NCBI GenBank assembly: GCA_947168045.1 | Contig: CAMVKN010000007.1 | Span: 1 to 64,000, forward strand | Direction: 5' to 3' | Source: an uncultured Prevotellaceae bacterium | Lineage (GTDB): Bacteria; Bacteroidota; Bacteroidia; Bacteroidales; Bacteroidaceae | Length of the DNA: 64,000 nt | Shown: positions 7,535 through 15,468 of the stretch, one piece after another | Layout of the letters: every line of letters starts with the position of its first letter | How positions within the stretch are numbered: position 1 is the stretch's first letter | Position numbers and translations under genes: made by a program | Notes under the pieces: model-generated | Told to the model about the DNA's origin: nothing | Seen by the model: only the letters and a program-made list of their open reading frames with translations | Databases searched by the model: none

Positions 7535-8695
7535 CTATTTTACGACCTCCCTGGGATGATACCTGAAGAGCTTCTGGTTGTTGCGCAGCTCCTGAATGTT
7601 AAAGGAAAGCACTTTGCCCTCCCAGTTGGCACCCCACATGGCGAAGGGCTCGCCCTCGGGCACGATGTAGGTGATATTTTCAATATATTCAGGAATAGGC
7701 TCGAAGACCATGACGATGGCAAAGTAGTCGCCCGAATAGCCTTCCACCCAGAAGAGCTTGTCGTTGGGATAGCCCAGCACTTCCTTGCACTTGTACTGGT
7801 GGCCCGACGGATCAATCAAGATAGTGTTGCCTCCCCGGCCGAAATACTCGCGCATCCAGTTCATTTCGCAGGCCTCGGCCAGATAGGTAGCGTCGGGCGT
7901 ACGCCAGATGGCGTAGGTGTCTTCCTTCACAGGCTTGATGAGATGGGCATCGTTATAGACTGCCCAGGTCTTGTGGTCGTCTTTATTGTAGTCCTTGGCC
8001 TCGCTCACGAGGTGAGCCTTGTGAATCGGCGACATCTCGTCGTAATCGTAGGGGTTCCTACCGGGATTGAGAAAGCCTCCAGACTTGTTGACAAGGTTCA
8101 CGCTCATGCCTCGCATATACCAGTTGGGCACGCCATAGATACAAATCTCCCTGGCGTCCTCAGGCAGCTTGGGGAAGAATATTTGGAAGTCGAGCGTTGT
8201 ACCCTCTTTTCCCTTGAAGCTGAACACCTTGCCATAGCAGTCGGGCACGCAGCGACGCGACTGATAGATGGTGCCTGTCTCCTTGTCGAGGATGACGCAC
8301 TCGTCGCTGCACAGCCAGAAATTGGTCACCACGTCGGCACGCATACGGAAGTAGCAATGCAGCACGGTTTCGTCGTTCTCCTCCGTCAGCTGCCACACGG
8401 CGGGGTTGTAAGGTTTCCCTCCATCTATACCGGCAATTTGCGGAAACAGCATCTCAATGTCATCGGCAACAGTGGGAACATTGGAGACAAAGCCCATGTC
8501 CTCGTGCCACGAGTTGTTTTCCGTGTCAGGCCAGGCAATGGTCTTTTTCTTGGTCTTCGTGTCGATAGTGGGTTCCGGACATGGCACCATATAGATACCA
8601 TCGCACTTGGCCAATACTTTGACATCTTTTTTCGTTTGCGCCTGCATCGTGAGGCTGGCAGTAGCCATCAGGCTAAGGATTACAATACGTTTCAT
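7535..8695 (-). CDS. Secreted protein of unknown function (third gene of ECF sigma operon)
   Basis: A 386-residue protein with a clear signal peptide (MKRIVILSLMATASLTMQAQ). The mature part has aromatic, Cys-containing beta-rich sequence and two possibly similar halves. No known motif is recognised. Its start overlaps the stop of the anti-sigma-like gene by 4 bp (ATGA), so the two are translationally coupled. The context suggests an envelope protein expressed with the sigma factor system, either its output or its sensor. Confidence 0.7.
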   Translation of the reverse strand: MKRIVILSLMATASLTMQAQTKKDVKVLAKCDGIYMVPCPEPTIDTKTKKKTIAWPDTENNSWHEDMGFVSNVPTVADDIEMLFPQIAGIDGGKPYNPAVWQLTEENDETVLHCYFRMRADVVTNFWLCSDECVILDKETGTIYQSRRCVPDCYGKVFSFKGKEGTTLDFQIFFPKLPEDAREICIYGVPNWYMRGMSVNLVNKSGGFLNPGRNPYDYDEMSPIHKAHLVSEAKDYNKDDHKTWAVYNDAHLIKPVKEDTYAIWRTPDATYLAEACEMNWMREYFGRGGNTILIDPSGHQYKCKEVLGYPNDKLFWVEGYSGDYFAIVMVFEPIPEYIENITYIVPEGEPFAMWGANWEGKVLSFNIQELRNNQKLFRYHPREVVK

Positions 8696-9660
8696 AATTC
8701 TGAGGTTTTAGTTTGAATACTCCTTGTATGCATCAGTTCATCGCGATATTCCTGATAGCAGGCCGACGACACATTGGCATCGATGGGCGAGCAGGTGCTG
8801 TAAAGCAGAATCTTGCCGTTCACACGCTCTGCAATCCAGAGATATTGCAGCTGATGTCGCATGTCCTTCAACTGGAAGAAGAACTGCAGGTGTGAGTATT
8901 TAAGCAGGTAGCCCGGCGTGTCGTCGCTATAGCAGCAGGCCACCTGTAGCAGCCGTCCGAATACGTCCACCTTTTGACGACTGGTACTCACCGTCGTCTT
9001 ATCAGGGAAGACGTAGACGGCACTCGTTACCATACTGTCCATCGTGGCAGAGCACGTCAGTTCGATGGGCAGCGCATGGACGGACGCCAACTTGCTGATA
9101 AACTCATCCACGCGGGCAGGGTCCTGATAGGCCGCCGTGTCCTCCGTCTCTGTATAGGCGGCATAGTGCAAATTGCCGTCGAGCGCTTTTACACCGGGGA
9201 CGTTTTTCTTCTCGGCATCGTTGGGAGCCGATTCTACGGGGTGTTTTTCCTCCTCAGCATCGTCGGAGACCGATACTACGGGGTGGTTTTCCTTCTCAGC
9301 ATCGTTGGGAACCGATTCTACGGGGTGGTTTTCCTTCTCAGCATCGTTGGGAACCGATACAACGGGGTGGTATTCCTTTTGAGCGTTATCAGCAACCAGT
9401 TCCGCGGGGTGGTTTTCCTGCCGCGTCGCCACGCCCACACCGATGAGCAGCAGCACACTGGCGGCGATGCCGACGGCGGCGTAGAGCCATGCGCGGCGTG
9501 CCCTTGTAAGCTTGGGTGTTCCCGTCTGCCTTTTTTGCGGGCGAGGGCGCCCGCGCTCCGGCAGTCGGCTCATGATGCGCTCCGTCAGTTCGTCGGGGGC
9601 ATCGAGGCGGGGCTGCGGCGCCTGTTGCAGTCGGTTGAGTATGTCGTCGGTCTTATTCAT
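8692..9660 (-). CDS. Membrane anti-sigma-like protein with repeat stalk
   Basis: A 322-residue single-pass protein. A cytoplasmic segment (1-57) starts MNKTDDILNRL and includes DELTERIMSRLPERG. One membrane helix follows at about 58-78 (WLYAAVGIAASVLLLIGVGV). Then comes a stalk of five 14-residue repeats (type ENHPVVSVPNDAEK, about 81-150) and a C-terminal periplasmic domain. It overlaps the sigma factor gene by 8 bp and the next gene by 4 bp. This order is that of sigma/anti-sigma pairs, so I infer it restrains the sigma factor. It lacks the zinc-binding HxxxCxxC motif of ZAS anti-sigma factors. Confidence 0.7.
   Translation of the reverse strand: MNKTDDILNRLQQAPQPRLDAPDELTERIMSRLPERGRPRPQKRQTGTPKLTRARRAWLYAAVGIAASVLLLIGVGVATRQENHPAELVADNAQKEYHPVVSVPNDAEKENHPVESVPNDAEKENHPVVSVSDDAEEEKHPVESAPNDAEKKNVPGVKALDGNLHYAAYTETEDTAAYQDPARVDEFISKLASVHALPIELTCSATMDSMVTSAVYVFPDKTTVSTSRQKVDVFGRLLQVACCYSDDTPGYLLKYSHLQFFFQLKDMRHQLQYLWIAERVNGKILLYSTCSPIDANVSSACYQEYRDELMHTRSIQTKTSEL
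9182..9416. repeat. 42-bp in-frame minisatellite in the anti-sigma-like gene
   Basis: Five imperfect 42-bp units encode the 14-residue repeat HPVVSVPNDAEKEN and its variants. They lie directly after the membrane segment. Unit number could change by slippage without breaking the frame. Confidence 0.85.
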
Positions 9661-10204
9661 ATCCTAATTCCTTTAGTCGTTTGCGTATTGTCTGTCGTGC
9701 TATGTAGAGGTTGCTCTTCACCTGATGGGCATCCATGCCCGTGATCTGCTCCACCTCGGCGGACGGCAGCCCCTCTAACTGACAGAGCGTGAACACGAGC
9801 CGTTGCTTCGCGCTCAGTCCCTCGGCCAGGAGCCGCACTATCGACACCCATTCGAGGTTTTCCAGCGCCCGCTGGCTGTCGGCATCGGCGGCAAAGCGGT
9901 GCAGCACCTGCCCGTCAAGAGGCGTAGAGCCGATGGCTCGCAGCTGCTTCAGCCGGTTCAGACAGAGCCTCGTGGCTATGGTGTAGAGCCATGTGGAGAA
10001 CGGCCGTTGCAGGTCGTAGCCGTCAAGCTCCTGCCACACGCGGATGAACGTCTCCTGCACCACGTCCTTCGCCTCTTCCTCGTCGGCCAGCATCTTCAGA
10101 CAGACAGAAAAGATGCGCCGCTGATAGGTGGTCACCACCCATCGGAATGTTTCTGTGTCGCCGTCCTTGCAGCGTGCCAGTATCTGGCTCTCTTCTGTTG
10201 TCAT
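9653..10204 (-). CDS. ECF-type RNA polymerase sigma factor
   Basis: A 183-residue group 4 sigma factor. Region 2 lies at about 20-85 (FRWVVTTYQRRIFSVCLKML, then DVVQETFIRVWQ and FSTWLYTIATRLCLNR). Region 4 lies at about 120-180, with the helix-turn-helix segment LEGLPSAEVEQITGMDAHQV. The longest open frame starts at 10348, but the family homology begins at MTTEESQILARC, so I use the ATG at 10202-10204. It is the first gene of an overlapping three-gene operon, with the anti-sigma-like protein second. Confidence 0.93.
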   Translation of the reverse strand: MTTEESQILARCKDGDTETFRWVVTTYQRRIFSVCLKMLADEEEAKDVVQETFIRVWQELDGYDLQRPFSTWLYTIATRLCLNRLKQLRAIGSTPLDGQVLHRFAADADSQRALENLEWVSIVRLLAEGLSAKQRLVFTLCQLEGLPSAEVEQITGMDAHQVKSNLYIARQTIRKRLKELGYE

Positions 10205-10344
10205 CGGTTTGCTTGTCTGTCTATAATACAACTGAAAGGGGCAAAAGTCAAATTGCTCAAGCCACTTTTTTGCATCCCAGCTTCTGTGCCTACACCGCCA
10301 CCCAGACGAGGGCGAGCTGTACGGTGATAAGTGACTGAACGCAG

Positions 10345-10377
10345 ACACGTGCCGTGGAACCAGTCCACGGCACGTGT
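10345..10377. terminator. Perfect 13-bp hairpin between GH43 and sigma genes
   Basis: ACACGTGCCGTGG, a 7-nt loop, then the exact complement (10365-10377). On the plus strand it is followed by a T-rich stretch; on the minus strand it follows the GH43 stop by about 24 bp. It is probably a terminator or 3' stabiliser of the GH31/GH43 transcript, although the minus-strand tail is not U-rich. Confidence 0.6.
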
Positions 10378-10400
10378 TGCTGTTGTTCTTCTGGTAGTCG

Positions 10401-12410
10401 TTATTTCACCACCAGCGGTGAAGGACCGTCGAGGGTGGGCGTGACGGGGATGATGCGCCCCTTCTTGTCGAAGGTGAGGCGGTCGATGCACACCTCGCGG
10501 TGGATGCCTGGGTCACGATGGATGAAGTTCTTGTTGATGCGGTGATAGACAATGTACCACTCGTCCTTCTTCGGCAGCTGCAGGATGCTGTTGTGCGCCG
10601 TGCCGTAGATGCCATCGTCGGGCCGCTGCTCAATGACGCGGTAGTTCTCCGGGTCGATGGTGATGGGGCCAAGCGGCGACTTTGCCGTTCCGTAGCACAC
10701 ATGGTAGTTGGGTGAGCCCGTGTCATCGACCGACCAGAGGAAGTAATAGGTGCCCTTGCGGTAGAACACATACGCACCCTCGCGGAAAGCCCACGTCTGC
10801 AGGTTGCCTCCCTGCGGGGTGAGGTTGACGATGGTCTCCTTCTTCACTGACAGCAGGTCGTCGTTCAGCTCAGCACCGGCCATGAAGCCGTTGCCCCAGT
10901 AGAGGTAGTACTTGCCCGACTTCGGGTCGCGGAACACATCGACGTCGATGGCCTGTCCACGTGTGCCCTCGGGGCGGTCGGCATCGGTGATGATGGGTGC
11001 GCCACTGTCGAAGAAGGGCCCCGTGGGGCTGTCGCTCACGGCCACGCCTATCTCCTTGCGGTTGGACTGCGGATTGTGGGCGGAGTAGTAGAAGAAATAG
11101 AGGTGAGAGGGGTTGGGTGAGAAGTGAGAGGTGAGAGAGGAGAGGTGAGAGAGGAGTGTGCGTGAGGCTTTGACCTCGATGATGCAGGGTGCCCAGGCGT
11201 TGCCCGTGGCCCAGCGTACCTGGTCGCCCTTCACGTCGAGCATCTTGCCCTCGTCGGTCCAGTCAATAAGGTTGGTCGAAGAGAAGACGCTGAAGTCGTG
11301 TCCCCCCCATCCGGGTGTGCCGTCGGTGGTGCTGTAGATGTAGTACTTGCCCGTCTTGTCGGAATAGAGCACCTCGGGGTCGGCATGATAGTCGGGCAGG
11401 ATGGGCTGGCGGTGGTTGGGGAATGCCAGCTCCAGGCGCTGCTTCTCAGCCCGCGTGATGGGGATGATGGTGCCGTGTCGCGGCGTGAACTTACCCTTGG
11501 TCTCGGTGTTCTGCACGAACTGGAACATCTTCAGGTCGTTGGAGCGGCAGAACTGGTAGTGGCCGTTGCCATAGCAGTCGTACATGATAATCCACGACTG
11601 GCCATCGATGGCCTTGCACACGCCGACGCCCTCTACAGCTTCCTTCGTCTGCTCCACGTTGCCCTCCAGCATCTGCCATCGGTCGGTGAGCTGACGTGCC
11701 ACGGCCTGGTAGATGCCGCGCCCAGACTCCTGCTTGTAGAACAGGTGGTAGAGCTGGTCAGCCTCATTGAAGACAATGTCACCGTCGATGGTGGCGTTGC
11801 CTGCGTCAAAGAGCCACTGCGGCTCGCCCTCAAGGTCGGTGAAGTCGGCGTTGGCATACTGGTAGTAAATCTTGTCGTAGGAGTCGCGGTCGCTGGTGCG
11901 CAGCGAGTAGAACACCATGTACTTTTTGGCCTGGTGGTCGTAGATGGTCTCAGGCGCCCACACACGGATGACGTTCTTCCATGTCTTCGTATAGCGCGTG
12001 GGGAAGTTGACGGTGGCGTGCTGCCAGTGGATGAGGTCGGTGCTCTTCAGCAGCACCATGCCGCGGTTGCTGCTCCATCCTAAGCTGGAACGCATGTCGG
12101 TGGCCACCATGTAGAACGTCTTGCCGTCCTGGCAGCGCAAGATGTGCGGGTCGCGCACACATTGTGTCAGGGCGATGGTGTCGCTCGAGATGACGGGGGC
12201 ACCGTCGTTCAGCGGCGTGAAGTTGTAGCCGTCGTCACTCAGGGCGTAGCATATCTGCTCATCCTCAGGGGCGTTGCTGTTGAAGTAAGTAAAGAGGTAA
12301 GCCACCATCTCATTGGGGTCGGGTGGGGACATGGGCTGTTCGGCTGCTGCCGGGATGGCTGCTGAGCTGGCAAGCAGCAGAGCCATCACTTGTTTCAGTT
12401 TCTTGTTCAT
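10401..12410 (-). CDS. Tandem GH43-type glycoside hydrolase
   Basis: A 669-residue secreted protein (signal peptide about 1-23, ALLLASSAAIPAAA). It appears to contain two five-bladed propeller regions of GH43 type. The N-terminal one (about 30-330) contains TQCVRDPHILRCQDG. The C-terminal one (about 345-669) contains YHADPEVLYSD, with the candidate catalytic-base Asp, and a conserved DVDVFRDP segment. GH43 enzymes remove arabinose or xylose from arabinoxylan and related glycans. Residues 419-437 (LLSHLSSLTSHF and following) are encoded by a 7-bp repeat array and look like an in-frame insertion. It lies 13 bp downstream of the GH31 gene. The start is placed at the signal-peptide ATG. Confidence 0.88.
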   Translation of the reverse strand: MNKKLKQVMALLLASSAAIPAAAEQPMSPPDPNEMVAYLFTYFNSNAPEDEQICYALSDDGYNFTPLNDGAPVISSDTIALTQCVRDPHILRCQDGKTFYMVATDMRSSLGWSSNRGMVLLKSTDLIHWQHATVNFPTRYTKTWKNVIRVWAPETIYDHQAKKYMVFYSLRTSDRDSYDKIYYQYANADFTDLEGEPQWLFDAGNATIDGDIVFNEADQLYHLFYKQESGRGIYQAVARQLTDRWQMLEGNVEQTKEAVEGVGVCKAIDGQSWIIMYDCYGNGHYQFCRSNDLKMFQFVQNTETKGKFTPRHGTIIPITRAEKQRLELAFPNHRQPILPDYHADPEVLYSDKTGKYYIYSTTDGTPGWGGHDFSVFSSTNLIDWTDEGKMLDVKGDQVRWATGNAWAPCIIEVKASRTLLSHLSSLTSHFSPNPSHLYFFYYSAHNPQSNRKEIGVAVSDSPTGPFFDSGAPIITDADRPEGTRGQAIDVDVFRDPKSGKYYLYWGNGFMAGAELNDDLLSVKKETIVNLTPQGGNLQTWAFREGAYVFYRKGTYYFLWSVDDTGSPNYHVCYGTAKSPLGPITIDPENYRVIEQRPDDGIYGTAHNSILQLPKKDEWYIVYHRINKNFIHRDPGIHREVCIDRLTFDKKGRIIPVTPTLDGPSPLVVK
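11100..11156. repeat. 7-bp array inserted in frame in the GH43 gene
   Basis: 57 bp (19 codons) of AGAGGTG/AGAGGAG-type heptamers, the same family as at 4694-4770 and 20938-20968. It sits between KASRT and YFFYYSAHN of the second GH43 domain, and the frame is kept. Confidence 0.85.
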
Positions 12411-12423
12411 AGGGCTGTTTGTG

Positions 12424-14754
12424 TTAACGTTCAATGGTTTGCAATTGGGTGTCGCCAGGCTTGAAGAGCAGACCTTTGCACTGCTTGGCATCGGCCTTGT
12501 ACTCCTTCAGTTCTATCGCCTGCCAGTTAATTTGGTCGGTACGCTGGGCCAGCGGAGCATGGGGCAGGAGAGCGCCGTCGCGTACAAGGATGACGCAGGG
12601 TATGCTTCCAGCCTCAATCCTCTGGTAGCCGCTGTCGTAGACGCGTCCCGTCTGGTAGTCAATCCATTTTGAGCTGTTGGCATCGGCGGGCAGGTAGACG
12701 ATGCGGCTGTTGCCACTCTCTAAGAGCGGTGCCACGAGCATCTGTGCACCGAACATATACTCGTCCTCAACATACCATGCCCCCGGGTCGTCGGGAAACT
12801 CCACAAGCAGCGCCCTGACCATGGGCAGCCCGCGCTCGGAGCAGTCTTTGGCCTGTGCGTAGACGTAGGGCATGAGCCGGTACTTCAGCTCAGCACACTG
12901 GCGGAAGGCATCGGTGAAGCTCTCACTGATGAGCCAAGGCTCCGTGGGCGGTGCACCGTGGGCACGGGTGTGACTGCTAAGGAAGCCGAAAGGCAGCCAG
13001 CGACGGTAGATGTCTTCGGGCGAGGCGGTAACGAAGCCGCCCATGTCGTGGCTCCAGAACGAGAAGCCGCTGAGGCCGAAGCTCAGGCCGCCGCGCAGGT
13101 CGCCAAGCATGCCGATATTGTTGGTGGCAGCGTCGCCGCCCCAGTGCAGGGCATAGCGCTGGCTGCCGGCCCAGGCCGAGCGTGCCCAGATGATGCCCTC
13201 GCCGGGATGTGAGCGCTCCACCTGCTCCCATAGTGCCTTGTTGTAGCGCAGAGGGTAGAGGTTGTGCTCATAGAGGCCGCCGCGCCCGTTGTGGTAGAGG
13301 CCGTTGTAAGGGGCCGCCTCGCCAAAGTCGCACTTGATGGTGCTTACGCCCTGGCGCATAAGCCCCTCAATCTTCTGCTGATACCAGCTCACGGTCTCAG
13401 GGTTGGTGAAGTCGAGGATGGCATCTTCAACGGGCATGCCGCCGGCGGCGTTCTTCACATGCAGCCCCTGCTGCACAATCTCGTTGAAGAAACGGTTCTT
13501 GGGTGTGAAGTAGGGCAGTTGCCACAGGCAGGTGTGGAAACCGTCCTTGGCCAGCTGGCGCAGCATCTTCACAGGGTCGGGGAAGCGGTCGGCGGAAAAC
13601 TGGTAGTCGCATTGCCAGTCAGTGCCGAACCATCCGGTGTCGAAATGGATGACGTCGGCGGGGATGTTCAACTGGCGCAGCTTGCTGGCAATGTCGAGGC
13701 CCTCCTGTTGTGAGAAGTAGGTGATGCGGCTCATCCACGTGCCGAAGCTCCACAGCGGCGGCATGGGCGAGCGTCCTGTCACGGCGGTGTATTCGTAGAG
13801 GATGTCCTTGGGCTGACCGAAGAAGATGAAGAGGTCGGCCTGCTCGTCAGCCATGAACAGTCGCTGTGCACCGATGTAAGAGGCACCGAAGTCGGCGGTG
13901 ACGGGGGCTGCGGTGTGCATGAAGATGCCATAGCCACGGTTGCTGAAGTAGAACGGCACGGGCTTATACATGCCGTCGGTCTCAGGCCCTTGCGGGTCGG
14001 TGACGCTCAGCTGCACTTTCTGCCCCACCTTGTTAAGCGAGGTGAACGACTCGCCGCAGCCGTAGATACGCTCGCCAGGCGATAGTAGGAACACGGGGTT
14101 GACCGCGCGTGAGTTGTCGCTGCCGCGTTTGATGAACGACATTGGCAGCAGCTTCACCTGTGTGGAGTCGTTGTCGATGATGTGGCGTGTCTGCGTCAGC
14201 ATCCGTCCGTTGGCATCTTTCACCACAATGCGGAAGGGGTGGCGCTGCAGCTCAATGCCGCCGTAGGCAGAGGTGTAGCTGACCTTGTCGGCATCGGCGG
14301 TATGGCGCCACACCGTCCCCGCGCCCTTGAAGGTGGGCGAGAGCATAGGGTCATCATCCCTGTCGTCCTTTGGCACGATGGGGGTGGTGAGCAGGCGTAT
14401 GCGCAGGCAGCGTGGGCTGATGAACTCCAGCTTCACCCGCAGCAGCGGGTCGTTGTCGTAGGCAGCATCGGGGAAGTCGAGCATCTGCATGCGCACAGGC
14501 CAGTAGCCGTTGAGGTTGAAGGCTTGGCGGGGCGACAGGCGGTAGCGGTCCCACTGCAGCAGTCCCTCGCCCTTCTGTGGGTCGAAGTCGGCCAGTGAGT
14601 CCGCCAGGAAATAGGTATTGGCCAAGTCGCTGAAATCGCCTGACATGTCCTTGGGCATGCACTGCAAGTATTGCACACCGGCGTTGGTGGTCAGCTGCGC
14701 GCCGGCGGTGAGCGTGGCTGCCAGTGAGAATGTGGCAAGTAGTAGTTTCTTCAT
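12424..14754 (-). CDS. GH31 alpha-xylosidase/alpha-glucosidase
   Basis: A 776-residue protein with a signal peptide (LLLATFSLAATLTAGAQ). The GH31 (alpha/beta)8 barrel shows the nucleophile motif IKCDFGEAAP and the acid/base region ARSAWAGSQRYALHWGGD. A C-terminal beta-sandwich includes MFGAQMLVAPLLE. The K-x-DFGE form of the nucleophile motif resembles YicI-type alpha-xylosidases more than alpha-glucosidases. With the neighbouring GH43 this suggests trimming of xylose-containing side chains in the periplasm. I start at the signal-peptide ATG (14752-14754) rather than the longer open frame, whose extension crosses a hairpin. Confidence 0.9.
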   Translation of the reverse strand: MKKLLLATFSLAATLTAGAQLTTNAGVQYLQCMPKDMSGDFSDLANTYFLADSLADFDPQKGEGLLQWDRYRLSPRQAFNLNGYWPVRMQMLDFPDAAYDNDPLLRVKLEFISPRCLRIRLLTTPIVPKDDRDDDPMLSPTFKGAGTVWRHTADADKVSYTSAYGGIELQRHPFRIVVKDANGRMLTQTRHIIDNDSTQVKLLPMSFIKRGSDNSRAVNPVFLLSPGERIYGCGESFTSLNKVGQKVQLSVTDPQGPETDGMYKPVPFYFSNRGYGIFMHTAAPVTADFGASYIGAQRLFMADEQADLFIFFGQPKDILYEYTAVTGRSPMPPLWSFGTWMSRITYFSQQEGLDIASKLRQLNIPADVIHFDTGWFGTDWQCDYQFSADRFPDPVKMLRQLAKDGFHTCLWQLPYFTPKNRFFNEIVQQGLHVKNAAGGMPVEDAILDFTNPETVSWYQQKIEGLMRQGVSTIKCDFGEAAPYNGLYHNGRGGLYEHNLYPLRYNKALWEQVERSHPGEGIIWARSAWAGSQRYALHWGGDAATNNIGMLGDLRGGLSFGLSGFSFWSHDMGGFVTASPEDIYRRWLPFGFLSSHTRAHGAPPTEPWLISESFTDAFRQCAELKYRLMPYVYAQAKDCSERGLPMVRALLVEFPDDPGAWYVEDEYMFGAQMLVAPLLESGNSRIVYLPADANSSKWIDYQTGRVYDSGYQRIEAGSIPCVILVRDGALLPHAPLAQRTDQINWQAIELKEYKADAKQCKGLLFKPGDTQLQTIER

Positions 14755-14784
14755 GGTTTTTAAGTCTTTAGTCTTGCAGGAAAC

Positions 14785-14822
14785 ACGCTCGGCTCCGTGC
14801 AATGGAGCGCGGAGCCGAGCGT
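14785..14822. terminator. 13-bp perfect inverted repeat after the biotin carrier gene
   Basis: ACGCTCGGCTCCG, a 12-nt loop, then the exact complement. It lies 24 bp after the stop of the biotin-carrier gene and before the GH31 gene. The core GAGCCGAGCG also occurs in the 67-bp repeats at 29.5 and 40.3 kb. It may terminate the decarboxylase operon, but no U-tract follows. Confidence 0.55.
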
Positions 14823-14845
14823 CGGGTAGGCTCGGAGAAGCCTTC

Positions 14846-15283
14846 TTATTCAATGACCACGAGGGCATCGTCTTCCATGACGCTCTCGCCAATCTTTACA
14901 CACACGGCCGTCACCTTGCCGCCCTTCTCAGCCTGCAGGTTGTTTGCCATCTTCATGGCTTCGAGCACCACGACGGTGTCGCCAGCCTGAACCTCATCGC
15001 CCACCTGTACCAGGATGTCAGTGATAACACCGGGCAGCGGAGCCTTCACGGCGTTATTCTTATTGACGGCAGCCTTGCCAGCAGGGGCTGAGCCTTCAGC
15101 TGCGCTGTCGGTCGCAGCAGCGGGCTTACCCAGCACGGGCTTCTTCTTCTCAGGCTCGGCAGGAAGTTCCATCTCCACCTTGTACTCCTCACCGTTGACG
15201 GTGACGGTCACAAGGTTGTCTGCAATATCGCCAATGGCTACCTCATACTTGTTGCCATTGATGGTGTACTTGTATTCTTTCAT
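14846..15283 (-). CDS. Biotin carboxyl carrier subunit (methylmalonyl-CoA decarboxylase gamma type)
   Basis: A 145-residue protein. The N-terminal region (MKEYKYTINGNKYEV) is typical of Bacteroidales carriers. An Ala/Pro/Lys linker spans about 41-80. The biotinyl domain (about 80-145) has EAMKM at 108-112, with Lys111 as the biotinylation site. It lies last in the set epimerase, MmdA, small subunit, carrier. It would carry CO2 from methylmalonyl-CoA during propionate formation. The start is at MKEYKY; upstream codons are intergenic. Confidence 0.9.
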   Translation of the reverse strand: MKEYKYTINGNKYEVAIGDIADNLVTVTVNGEEYKVEMELPAEPEKKKPVLGKPAAATDSAAEGSAPAGKAAVNKNNAVKAPLPGVITDILVQVGDEVQAGDTVVVLEAMKMANNLQAEKGGKVTAVCVKIGESVMEDDALVVIE

Positions 15284-15309
15284 TTCTGATTTGAGGTTTA
15301 AGGTATGAG

Positions 15310-15462
15310 TTAGGGGTGTGCTGTCATGGTCTGTGCATAACCGTTCCACTGAGTGGGATGCTGGGCAATGGTGATGATGCCCGGCTCCACGTCGTGTACA
15401 TTGTTGCCCAGATGCTCATGCAGGGCAAGGGCGATGGCAGCGTAAACTTCGTTTTTCTTCAT
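15310..15462 (-). CDS. Small MmdE/OadG-like decarboxylase subunit (50 residues)
   Basis: A short gene of 50 codons between mmdA and the biotin carrier: 6 bp after the mmdA stop and 26 bp before the carrier start. The product begins MKKNEVYAAIALALHEHLG, continues through EPGIITIAQHPTQW and has no membrane helix. It resembles the C-terminal part of OadG/MmdD delta subunits and the about 55-residue MmdE of Veillonella, which stabilises the decarboxylase complex. Same strand, tight spacing and codon use support a real gene; the family assignment is inference. Confidence 0.75.
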   Translation of the reverse strand: MKKNEVYAAIALALHEHLGNNVHDVEPGIITIAQHPTQWNGYAQTMTAHP

Positions 15463-15468
15463 AGTCTA

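Noticed and set aside
7556..8716. 386-codon open frame opposite the secreted protein gene
   Set aside because: The minus-strand frame has a signal peptide and is coupled to the sigma operon. The plus-strand frame has none of these and is a shadow of the codon bias.
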